From contig MFXJ01000085.1 of assembly GCA_001787465.1 (NCBI GenBank), positions 1-6,067 on the forward strand: 6,067 nucleotides of DNA, given 5' to 3'. Made by a program: the position numbers and the translations under genes. The DNA comes from Candidatus Peregrinibacteria bacterium RIFOXYB2_FULL_32_7. Lineage in GTDB: Bacteria > Patescibacteriota > Gracilibacteria > UBA1369 > GWF2-33-10. A model generated the notes under the pieces. The model was given only the letters and a program-made list of their open reading frames with translations. It was not told the DNA's origin and did no database searches. This document shows, piece by piece, positions 1 to 6,067 of the stretch (positions within the stretch are counted from its first letter, which is position 1; each line of letters starts with the position of its first letter).

Positions 1-1066
1 TAACACCATCTTTTAATCCGAAACGAATTTCTATAATTTTTCTTTCTCTTGGAGTCAAATATTGCAACATCTCTTTGATATACTCTTTTAAAAGCCTTAA
101 ATGTGTTTCGTCACCAGGACCATTACCAGGATCTTCTATGAAATCACATAATTTACTGTCCTCTTCTGAACCAACGGGCGCTTCTAAAGAAATGATATCT
201 TGCGATATTTTCATAATATGACGCACTTTCTTCTCGTCCATATCCATTTCAGCCGCTAATTCTGCAATTTGAGGTTCGCGTCCAAGTTCTTGAACTAATT
301 GACGATGGCTATGGGTTAATTTATTGATTGTTTCGACCATATGTACTGGAATTCGAATTGTTCTCGCTTGGTCAGCGATGGCTCGAGTAATCGCTTGACG
401 AATCCACCATGTTGCATATGTAGAAAATTTAAATCCTCTATCTGGATCAAATTTTTCAACTGCGCGAAAAAGACCGATATTACCTTCCTGAATTAAATCT
501 AAGAATGACAACCCTCGACCAACATATTTCTTTACGATGCTAACTACTAAACGTAAATTTGCTTCAGCTAATCTTCTCTTTGCCGCTTGATCTCCTTGGC
601 GAATCCTTCTAGCAAGAGCAGTTTCTTCTTTGGCAGTCAAAAGTGGTACTTCACCAATTTCAACAAGATATAACCTAATAGAATCAGAAGAGATTTCACT
701 TAAATTTATTCCATTTGCATTTTCGCCTTTATCTCTCTTCTTTTTACTTTTTTCTTTTTTTTGAGATTTATCTGAGGCCGAAACTTTTTCTAAAATATCA
801 GTTTTCTTATTATCCCAAATTAATGAAGCTCTTTCACTAGAATCTATAACTTCAATACCTAAATTATCAAGCAAATCATATAATTGATCGATTTTTTCTA
901 TATCTTCTTCGTCAAAATCTTCAGCTGGAAAAGCTTCCATAATTTCATTTTGCGTAACAAAACGCTGAGAAATCCCTTTTTTGATTAAATCCCTAGCCTT
1001 TACAGGAAACTTTGCCAATACTTCTTCGGGCGGAAGCGTAATAAATTTCCGAGTCTTTTTAGCCAT
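1..1066 (-). CDS. rpoD: RNA polymerase primary sigma factor (sigma-70/RpoD), 3' end cut by window edge
   Basis: This is the housekeeping sigma factor, which directs RNA polymerase to -35/-10 promoters and helps melt DNA. The frame opens at ATG 1066-1064 and runs off the left edge, leaving 355 residues visible. A region 1.1-like acidic N-terminal segment spans about 32-75, ending in NLGIEVID, which marks primary rather than alternative sigmas. A Lys-rich linker follows at about 100-113. Region 1.2 ([11 protein letters not shown]) is near 128-158. Region 2 is near 160-250 and includes [12 protein letters not shown], the [10 protein letters not shown] helix, and the -10 recognition and melting segment [17 protein letters not shown] at 214-230. 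Region 3 is at about 245-312 with [12 protein letters not shown] at 293-304, the linker that approaches the active site. Region 4.1 starts at [15 protein letters not shown] (337-351). The region 4.2 -35-binding helix lies outside the window. The gene sits 29 bp after dnaG, the usual dnaG-rpoD order. No Shine-Dalgarno precedes the start. It is visibly less AT-rich than dnaG, as expected for so conserved a protein. Confidence 0.97.
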   Translation of the reverse strand, partial: MAKKTRKFITLPPEEVLAKFPVKARDLIKKGISQRFVTQNEIMEAFPAEDFDEEDIEKIDQLYDLLDNLGIEVIDSSERASLIWDNKKTDILEKVSASDKSQKKEKSKKKRDKGENANGINLSEISSDSIRLYLVEIGEVPLLTAKEETALARRIRQGDQAAKRRLAEANLRLVVSIVKKYVGRGLSFLDLIQEGNIGLFRAVEKFDPDRGFKFSTYATWWIRQAITRAIADQARTIRIPVHMVETINKLTHSHRQLVQELGREPQIAELAAEMDMDEKKVRHIMKISQDIISLEAPVGSEEDSKLCDFIEDPGNGPGDETHLRLLKEYIKEMLQYLTPRERKIIEIRFGLKDGV

Positions 1067-1095
1067 ATAAATTTTAAGATTTTTAAATTTTGAAT

Positions 1096-2865
1096 CTAGT
1101 AGCGCACAATTTTACAATAATTACCAAGCTCTTCAATAGAAGAGAAATCTTTATTCTGTTTAAAATTTAAACGTTTTTTAGAATTGGCTCTATCTTGCAA
1201 TTTAGAAATTGCTTTTTTAAAAATTTGTTCTTTTTCAGACTGCGTAAAGCTACTATCTGAAAGTTTAAGCTGTATTATTTTTAAATATTGATTTTGTTCT
1301 CTATCTAAAAAAGAAAATTTAGAAATTTCATGGACGAAAGCTCCAGAATTATAGTACTCTATTATTTTGTTGTAAATCCCTTTTAAATGTTCTTCTAAAT
1401 CTAAATCAGGATTTTCTTTTATAACATCAATAAAAGATTCTAAATTTAGAGCTAAAATATCATCGAAACCTAATATATATTCTAGTGCTTCCATATTAGC
1501 TCTTCTTTTTAACGAGTTATCTTCAGTCTCCTCTTTTTTTTGCGGATTTTGTTGTAATTTCTTTTTTGAAACCAAAAAATTGTCTACTTTACCGCTTAAA
1601 TGTTTTTTATCCATATTTAAAATTAAAACTGCTTTACCAATATATACATCTTTTTCCCAATCATCTTTTACGCCTGAAATAAGCGATATAATTATTTTTT
1701 GAGCTTTTTTATTATCATCTAAAGAATTCAAATCGTAATCTTTTTTTATTTTATCTAAATAAAAATTGATATAAGGAATTTTATTTTTTATTAAATCAAC
1801 AAACTCAGAAGGATTTGAAATCGCATAATCTCCTGGATCTTTAGCATCTCTAACTTGAACAATAAAAATATTGCAATCTAAATTTTGAGCAATTTCCACT
1901 GCTCGAAAAGTAGCCTCTTGACCAGCGGAATCAGTATCAAAACAAAAAACAAAATTATTAGTAAAACGTTTCAAAAATTTAATTTGATATTCGGAAATCG
2001 CTGTTCCTGAACTAGCAACAACATTTTTAACGCCAGCCTGATAACTAGCAATGACATCCATATATCCTTCAACTAAAACAACTTCATCTTTTGTTTTTAT
2101 CTCATCTTTAGCTAAATTAAAACCATATAAAACTTTACTTTTATGATAAATTTCAGTTTCCGGAGAATTTAAGTATTTTGGCTCTTGATCTTTTTTTAAC
2201 GCCCGGCCTCCGAAAGCCACTATTTTATTTTGCGAATCTTTGATCGGAAACATGAGCCGACATCGAAATTTATCGTAAATATTCAAACCTTCCGTATCTT
2301 TCGAATTAATCAAGCCTGTAGAAATAATATCTTTTTTTTGAAAATTTTTCTTTAATAAAAAATTATAACTATCTTCAAAAGAATCAGGTGCAAAACCAAG
2401 TAAAAATTTTTTTATATGTTCATCTTGAACGCCACGTTTTTTTACATAATGCAAAACTTTTTTCCCAGCTTCGGTATTCCAAAGTTGATCAACATAAAAT
2501 TTATTAATTTCCTCATGAATTTCAGATAAAATCTCTTTTTTTTCTTTTGTTTGACTAAAATTCGCCGATGGTTTACTGAAATCAGTACTAGCAACATCAA
2601 TTCCAGCCTTCTCAGCCAAAATATTTATCGCTTCTTTAAAATCACAATGTTCAATCTCCTGCACAAAATTAAAAATATCTCCACCTTTCTGACATCCAAA
2701 ACACCAAGCGATTTGTCTCTCTTTCGATACCATAAAACTAGGCGTTTTTTCCTGATGAAAAGGGCAAAGTCCCTTAAAATTACGTCCAGCAGGCTTTAAA
2801 ACAACATACTGAGCCACAAGCTGTTCAATAGAAATCCGAGATTTGATCTCTTCAGTTAAATCCAT
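1096..2865 (-). CDS. dnaG: DNA primase DnaG
   Basis: DnaG synthesises the short RNA primers used by the replicative polymerase and works at the fork with the DnaB helicase. The protein has 589 residues, a normal length for the family. The N-terminal CHC2 zinc-binding domain has all four ligands: C34, H37, C55 and C58, within [13 protein letters not shown] and [10 protein letters not shown]. The RNA-polymerase domain carries the conserved basic region around [11 protein letters not shown] (200-210), FGGRAL (218-223) and KYLNSPET (230-237). The TOPRIM fold follows, with catalytic E266 in VEGYMD, the metal-binding DTD at 310-312 in FDTDSAG, and KDPGD at 342-346. The region from about 440 to the end is low in conservation and helical, where the helicase-binding domain belongs. 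The frame ends in TAG at 1098-1096. The ATG at 2865 lies 3 bp after the prfA stop, so translation is probably coupled to prfA. The nearest purine-rich GAGGAA (2895-2890) is about 24 nt upstream, too far for a normal ribosome binding site. No residue needed for catalysis appears to be missing. Confidence 0.97.
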   Translation of the reverse strand: MDLTEEIKSRISIEQLVAQYVVLKPAGRNFKGLCPFHQEKTPSFMVSKERQIAWCFGCQKGGDIFNFVQEIEHCDFKEAINILAEKAGIDVASTDFSKPSANFSQTKEKKEILSEIHEEINKFYVDQLWNTEAGKKVLHYVKKRGVQDEHIKKFLLGFAPDSFEDSYNFLLKKNFQKKDIISTGLINSKDTEGLNIYDKFRCRLMFPIKDSQNKIVAFGGRALKKDQEPKYLNSPETEIYHKSKVLYGFNLAKDEIKTKDEVVLVEGYMDVIASYQAGVKNVVASSGTAISEYQIKFLKRFTNNFVFCFDTDSAGQEATFRAVEIAQNLDCNIFIVQVRDAKDPGDYAISNPSEFVDLIKNKIPYINFYLDKIKKDYDLNSLDDNKKAQKIIISLISGVKDDWEKDVYIGKAVLILNMDKKHLSGKVDNFLVSKKKLQQNPQKKEETEDNSLKRRANMEALEYILGFDDILALNLESFIDVIKENPDLDLEEHLKGIYNKIIEYYNSGAFVHEISKFSFLDREQNQYLKIIQLKLSDSSFTQSEKEQIFKKAISKLQDRANSKKRLNFKQNKDFSSIEELGNYCKIVRY

Positions 2866-2868
2866 AAC

Positions 2869-3924
2869 TTAAATTATTATTTTCATTTGTTCCTCAACCA
2901 TTAAACTCTCTACAATATCATTAAATTCTCCATTCATAATCGCCGGTAAGTTGCTCCAATTTCTATGAATTCTGTGATCCGTCACGCGATCTTGAGGAAA
3001 ATTATACGTACGAATCTTATCGCTTCTGTCTCCGTGTCCAATTGAAGCTAAACGCGTTTCTCCGAGTTCTTTTTGCCTTTTTTCTTCTTCAATCGCAAAC
3101 AGACGCGCTCTTAAAACTGACATTGCTTTATGTTTATTTTTCAATTGAGATTTTTCATCTTGGCAGATAACCACCAAACCGCTTGGAATATGAGTAATGC
3201 GCACAGCTGAATCAGTAGTATTTACCGATTGTCCGCCATGTCCGCCTGCTCGAAAAACATCTATCCTTAAATCATTTTCATCAATTTTAATTTCCACTTC
3301 TTCAACTTCAGGCATAACTACAACTGAAATAGCTGAAGTATGAACTCGACCCTGGTTTTCAGTAATAGGAATTCTTTGCACACGATGAACGCCTGATTCA
3401 TATTTCATTAAACCATAAGCTCCATCTCCAATTACCCTAAAAATTAACTCTTTAATTCCGTGATCGCCTTCAGTTTTTGCAATAATTTCTGTCTGAAAAT
3501 TTTTATTAGCAAGAAATCGTAAATATGCTCTGCTTAATTCTTCCGCAAAAAGATTGGATTCATCACCTCCAGTACCTGGACGTATTTCAATAATACAATT
3601 TTTTATATCATTTGGATCCTTTGGCGAAAGTTCTATTTTTAAAGCTGATTCAAGTTCTTTTTTCTTATCTTTACCTTCAGTTAATTCAATTTTTGCTAAA
3701 TCCAGCATATCTTTATCTTTTTCTGTTCTTGAAATTTCCTCAGCATCTTTAATTTGAATTTCAATTTTTTTTAAAGCTTGAAATAGTTCAACTATTTTTT
3801 GAATCTCTTTCCTCTTTTTCATTAATTCTGCATATTTTTTTTGATTAGAAATAATTTCAGGATCACAAATTTGGCTTTCAATTTCTTCAAATTCTTTTTC
3901 AATTTTCTGGAGTTTTTCTAACAT
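2869..3924 (-). CDS. prfA: Peptide chain release factor 1 (RF1)
   Basis: RF1 recognises UAA and UAG stop codons in the ribosomal A site and triggers hydrolysis of peptidyl-tRNA. The protein has 351 residues, close to the usual length of about 360. The N-terminal domain (1-100) is a charged helical coiled coil. The family block GTGGDE is at 117-122 and GVHRVQRIP at 178-186. The stop-codon reading tripeptide is P-I-T at 186-188, in the place of the PxT motif of RF1 (P-A-T in E. coli) and not the SPF of RF2. The catalytic GGQ is at 230-232 within [11 protein letters not shown]. The C-terminal block [21 protein letters not shown] (298-318) is also RF1-like. RF1 identity matches the presence of a TAG stop in the next gene. 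The start at 3924 is the only sensible ATG and has a T-rich leader with no Shine-Dalgarno. It follows corA by 26 bp and precedes dnaG by 3 bp. No prmC methyltransferase gene, a common prfA partner, is next to it in this window. Confidence 0.97.
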   Translation of the reverse strand: MLEKLQKIEKEFEEIESQICDPEIISNQKKYAELMKKRKEIQKIVELFQALKKIEIQIKDAEEISRTEKDKDMLDLAKIELTEGKDKKKELESALKIELSPKDPNDIKNCIIEIRPGTGGDESNLFAEELSRAYLRFLANKNFQTEIIAKTEGDHGIKELIFRVIGDGAYGLMKYESGVHRVQRIPITENQGRVHTSAISVVVMPEVEEVEIKIDENDLRIDVFRAGGHGGQSVNTTDSAVRITHIPSGLVVICQDEKSQLKNKHKAMSVLRARLFAIEEEKRQKELGETRLASIGHGDRSDKIRTYNFPQDRVTDHRIHRNWSNLPAIMNGEFNDIVESLMVEEQMKIII

Positions 3925-3950
3925 AAATAAAAAGAGAAAAATCTAAGATG

Positions 3951-4871
3951 TTAAATCATTTTTTTCAGCTTAAATACAATCAGCATAACAAAAACTAAAA
4001 GTGCCATACCGCCTAAGATCCACCAAACCACTACCATTTGACTGGCAAAAGGAAGACTTACGTTCATTCCATAAAAACCAGTTATCAAAGTCAACGGAAG
4101 CATTGTTACTGAAAATGCCGTTAAAATCGTAATGGTATTATTTGTTTTATGTGTCAAAACTGACTCGTTTGTATCTTGCAAAAATCCTACTAATTCTCTT
4201 AATTCTTCCAAATTATTCCAAATTTTCTCCATATCATCCACCACATCATCAAAATAATTCTCCAAATCCTTACCTGATAATTTTTTCGTTTTATGCTCTA
4301 ATGATGCCATTACTGTCCTTTGTGGACCAATTAAACGCCGAAAAATATTGATGTTTTTTTTAGCAAGAAGAATATCTTTCAACATGTCTTTTTGTTCACT
4401 TACTTCATCAAAGACATCTTTTTCAATACCATTTAAAAATTTTTCAACACTATCTAAAATCGGAAAACAATTTTCGAATATTCGCGCCACAATTTCATAC
4501 AAAAGATATCCTGTACCGTTGGACATACTTTCTTTTTTATTTTTCAAAATCTTAAGTTCATTCATAAAATCCTCAATTAACTTATTATCTCCTTTATGAA
4601 GCGTGATTAAATAATTTCTGCCGACAAAAAGATGCATTTCAGATACTTTAATTACTTTTGTTTTTTTATCATAAATTGGAAAATGAATAACAATAAAAAT
4701 ATATTTATCATAATCATCAATTTTACTTCTCTGATCTTCAGAAAGTAAATCTTCCAAATCAAGTTCATGAAATTTATATTTATCGCCTAAATGTTTAATA
4801 AATTCATCGTCAGGATCTTGAACATCGTTCCAGTAAATATTTTTGTATTTTACTTTTCTTTCAATATTCAT
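3951..4871 (-). CDS. corA: CorA-family magnesium/divalent cation channel
   Basis: CorA proteins are pentameric inner-membrane channels that admit Mg2+ and sometimes Co2+ or Ni2+, gated by Mg2+ bound in the cytoplasmic domain. The 306-residue length is typical. A soluble alpha/beta N-terminal domain covers about 1-130 and includes HELDLEDLL (35-43). It is followed by long charged helices (about 130-240) that form the funnel stalk. Two hydrophobic segments close the protein: TM1 at about 246-266, ending in the signature Y267-G268-M269-N270, and TM2 at about 279-300, followed by the basic tail KLKKMI. The loop after GMN reads VSLPFASQ and lacks the acidic MPEL sequence of the best-studied CorA proteins. 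Such variation is common in the family, so ion selectivity cannot be read from it. The gene is first in the minus-strand group and divergent from the membrane protein gene at 5017. The ATG at 4871 has no Shine-Dalgarno. The symbol is given at family level only; a Zn2+ exporter (ZntB-like) role cannot be excluded. Confidence 0.93.
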   Translation of the reverse strand: MNIERKVKYKNIYWNDVQDPDDEFIKHLGDKYKFHELDLEDLLSEDQRSKIDDYDKYIFIVIHFPIYDKKTKVIKVSEMHLFVGRNYLITLHKGDNKLIEDFMNELKILKNKKESMSNGTGYLLYEIVARIFENCFPILDSVEKFLNGIEKDVFDEVSEQKDMLKDILLAKKNINIFRRLIGPQRTVMASLEHKTKKLSGKDLENYFDDVVDDMEKIWNNLEELRELVGFLQDTNESVLTHKTNNTITILTAFSVTMLPLTLITGFYGMNVSLPFASQMVVVWWILGGMALLVFVMLIVFKLKKMI

Positions 4872-4905
4872 GTGATGAAAATTTTAACTAAATGAACCGT
4901 TACGA

Positions 4906-4934
4906 AGCTTAATTTTTTATTTAGAAAGAGTCAA
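4906..4934 (-). promoter_or_regulatory. Weak candidate promoter for the corA-prfA-dnaG-rpoD group
   Basis: Read on the minus strand, TTGACT (4934-4929) matches the -35 consensus at five of six positions. The hexamer 17 bp on, TAAGCT (4911-4906), matches the -10 consensus only at three of six. It would leave a leader of about 30 nt before the corA ATG. A better -10 hexamer, TAAAAT (4886-4881), lies closer to the gene but lacks a recognisable -35 and would give an almost leaderless mRNA. I cannot decide between them. Confidence 0.25.
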
Positions 4935-4957
4935 ATTAAAAAAAAATTAATGCCCCG

Positions 4958-4996
4958 CCTTGCCAGAAATAAGTTAAAATTGTAACATACGCAAGG
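4958..4996. repeat. Short inverted repeat around the predicted promoter
   Basis: CCTTGC at 4958-4963 is matched by its exact reverse complement GCAAGG at 4991-4996, 27 bp apart. The left arm overlaps the -35 box and the right arm lies about at the transcription start and contains the AAGG purine stretch. Six-base arms can arise by chance, so an operator role is only possible. The pairing does not extend on either side. Confidence 0.25.
4960..4988 (+). promoter_or_regulatory. Predicted sigma-70-type promoter for the membrane protein gene
   Basis: The -35 box TTGCCA (4960-4965) matches the consensus at five of six positions. It is followed by exactly 17 bp and the -10 box TAACAT (4983-4988), which matches at four of six. 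Transcription would start near 4995, giving a leader of about 20 nt before the ATG at 5017. An A-tract at 4938-4946 lies about 50-57 bp upstream of that start, where an UP element would sit. This is a prediction from pattern only. Confidence 0.5.
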
Positions 4997-5016
4997 AAAT
5001 TAATAAAAATCTGCAA

Positions 5017-6033
5017 ATGAATTATCGGCACATCATTGCAACCGCTTGGCATATTACACAGGGGAATAAGCGTATTATAAAATGGTATGCGTTTATACCA
5101 GCTATGATTGCAACGGGACTAGGGATACTTGAGGTTTTATATCAAATAATGGCTTTTAAGAAGTCTGGTGTTTTTTCTGGTGAACACGGCGAAAGTTTTG
5201 CTTATGATCTTGTTAAATTCGCCGGTAGTTTTTTTGAGAATCACCATTCAGCAAGTTTTATAATTATTCCTTTTATAATTATAATAATTTTTTTAGAAAT
5301 TTTATTTCCTCCTTTTGCAAAAGCCGCCAGCATTCAATTGATTGCTAGAATATATAATGGACAAAAAATATTACTTCGAGATGGAGTAAAATATGGTGTT
5401 GATTCGTTTTTTAGAATGCTTGGATATGCCGCCGCAATTAAATTTTGCAGTTTTATATTAATCTTTTCAATTTTTGCGTTTGTCGTTAGGAGCACAAACG
5501 TAAATGTATTAAAAATATTAATAATACCATTTCTTATTGTCCTTTTTATAACTTGGATAATTGGCATTCTTCTCACCTACACTCAATATTTTATAGTCAT
5601 AGACAACTTAAAAGTAGCAAAATCTATGTGGAGTAGTGTGAAAATGGTTCTTTATTATTGGGAACATACGTTACTACTTATAGTATTAATGATATTTATC
5701 GGAGCTAGAATTATCTTAAATGCCATATTCGTACTAGCAATTCCTGCTATTATTATAGTATCAACAACTTATTTAGCCGCAATTACAGCTGAAAGAATAG
5801 GATTAATTATCGGATGTATTTTAGGTGGCATATCTTTTATATTTGCCTCATATATAAATGCTGTTGCTGATGTTTGGGCAATGGGAGTTTGGGTAATAAC
5901 TTTTCTCAAATTAAGCAATGAAAAAGAAAAAGGCGCTAGAGATGTGGACATGGAAAATTTACCTACAGAAGAAGAAATCCTAAAAGCAAATTTTGATCCA
6001 AATTTAATAGAATTAACAGGCGAAGAAAAGTGA
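5017..6033 (+). CDS. Multi-pass membrane protein of unknown function
   Basis: I do not recognise a named family with certainty. The 338-residue protein has a short basic N-terminus and no cleavable signal peptide. Strongly hydrophobic segments lie at about 24-46, 80-101, 136-157, 165-186, 218-249 and 262-297. The last two are long enough to be one or two passes each, so six to eight passes are possible. The C-terminal 36 residues or so (303-338) are soluble and acid-rich. Between the fourth and fifth segments, the stretch FIVIDNLKVAKSMWSSVK (192-209) resembles the 'valve/va-gv-eAlkrSw' type of loop found in integral membrane domains such as those of glycerophosphodiester phosphodiesterases and DUF975-like proteins, which are widespread in Patescibacteria. 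That resemblance is from memory and is only a hint. No catalytic motif is visible. ATG 5017 is preferred because the frame is closed by TAA at 4975-4977 and no other ATG lies between. The nearest AAGGA (4993-4997) is 19 nt away, too far for a standard ribosome binding site. The stop is TGA. The gene is divergent from corA and appears to be transcribed alone. Confidence 0.85.
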   Translation: MNYRHIIATAWHITQGNKRIIKWYAFIPAMIATGLGILEVLYQIMAFKKSGVFSGEHGESFAYDLVKFAGSFFENHHSASFIIIPFIIIIIFLEILFPPFAKAASIQLIARIYNGQKILLRDGVKYGVDSFFRMLGYAAAIKFCSFILIFSIFAFVVRSTNVNVLKILIIPFLIVLFITWIIGILLTYTQYFIVIDNLKVAKSMWSSVKMVLYYWEHTLLLIVLMIFIGARIILNAIFVLAIPAIIIVSTTYLAAITAERIGLIIGCILGGISFIFASYINAVADVWAMGVWVITFLKLSNEKEKGARDVDMENLPTEEEILKANFDPNLIELTGEEK

Positions 6034-6067
6034 TTCATTATACATAACTCATAACCTATTCTTCATT

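Larger units (their letters stand above)
4872..5016. other. Divergent intergenic region between corA and the membrane protein gene
   Basis: These 145 bp are the only real intergenic space in the window and must hold the control signals for both directions unless the minus-strand genes are read from elsewhere. The half nearer corA is almost pure A/T and includes a run of nine A at 4938-4946. A short GC-rich patch, tgccccgccttgcc, lies at 4951-4964. I see no tRNA or convincing RNA fold, and no open frame of note. Confidence 0.8.

Noticed and set aside
2551..2799. An 82-codon open frame on the + strand opposite the start of dnaG
   Set aside because: It lies wholly antisense to the conserved zinc-binding and early polymerase domain of dnaG, and its translation has no recognisable motif. 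It is a product of A/T-rich codon use on the other strand.
2884..2895. GAGGAACAAATG near the end of prfA, which looks like a ribosome binding site plus start
   Set aside because: The ATG is in the prfA frame and reaches the prfA stop after four more codons, so it cannot start dnaG. It encodes the last residues of RF1.
3554..4599. Ser/Phe-rich + strand open frames at 3554-3757, 4142-4351 and 4348-4599
   Set aside because: They are mirror images of Lys/Glu-rich coding sequence of prfA and corA. Their composition is what antisense reading of such genes gives.
4911..4950. A/T runs in the divergent gap as a terminator
   Set aside because: There is no GC stem before the T run on either strand, and no gene ends into this region, so a terminator has no role here.
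2869..6033. Possible UGA recoding, as in some Patescibacteria (Gracilibacteria and Absconditabacteria)
   Set aside because: No in-frame TGA interrupts any conserved gene, and the + strand gene ends in TGA after a plausible acidic tail. The standard code explains everything seen.
5769..6038. An 89-codon open frame on the minus strand over the end of the membrane protein gene, and a similar one at 5334-5576
   Set aside because: Both are antisense to a long, clearly coding hydrophobic frame and show no family motif or upstream signal.
6034..6067. Terminator or start of a further gene after the membrane protein
   Set aside because: The 34 bases contain no inverted repeat with a T run and no supported start, and the window ends before anything can be judged.

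Overview
The window reads as a stretch of a low-GC bacterial chromosome carrying ordinary core genes. The most likely source is an uncultivated, small-genome lineage of the Patescibacteria/CPR type. This is an inference from three things: very AT-rich, Lys/Ile/Asn-rich proteins, compact gene packing with almost no Shine-Dalgarno signals, and a divergent multi-pass membrane protein of a kind common in those genomes. A low-GC Firmicute-like lineage is not excluded by sequence alone. TAG (dnaG), TAA (prfA, corA) and TGA (the + strand gene) all end genes, so nothing suggests recoding of UGA.

Layout: bases 1-4871 hold four genes on the minus strand. In transcription order they are corA (Mg2+/divalent cation channel), prfA (release factor RF1), dnaG (primase) and rpoD (primary sigma factor, cut by the left window edge so that its -35 recognition helix is missing). 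The gaps are 26, 3 and 29 bp, so they probably form one operon. A 145-bp divergent intergenic region (4872-5016) separates them from a + strand gene (5017-6033) for a 338-residue multi-pass membrane protein that I cannot name. The last 34 bases (6034-6067) show no gene, RNA or hairpin. No gene-free stretch exceeds 300 bases.

How the genes fit together: dnaG followed by rpoD is the conserved core of the bacterial macromolecular synthesis operon, linking replication priming with housekeeping transcription. Here rpsU, its classic first member, is absent from this position. A translation-termination gene (prfA) sits directly upstream of dnaG, so translation, replication and transcription functions are still grouped. 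corA, a membrane ion channel, heads the group and has no obvious functional link to it. The divergent region contains a good sigma-70-type promoter for the membrane protein and only weak candidates for the minus-strand operon.

I looked for an unusual system and found none. There is no CRISPR array, mobile element, toxin-antitoxin pair, defence gene or structured RNA that I can support. The items worth a second look are modest: the operon make-up, the lack of ribosome binding sites, the small divergent control region, and the unassigned membrane protein.
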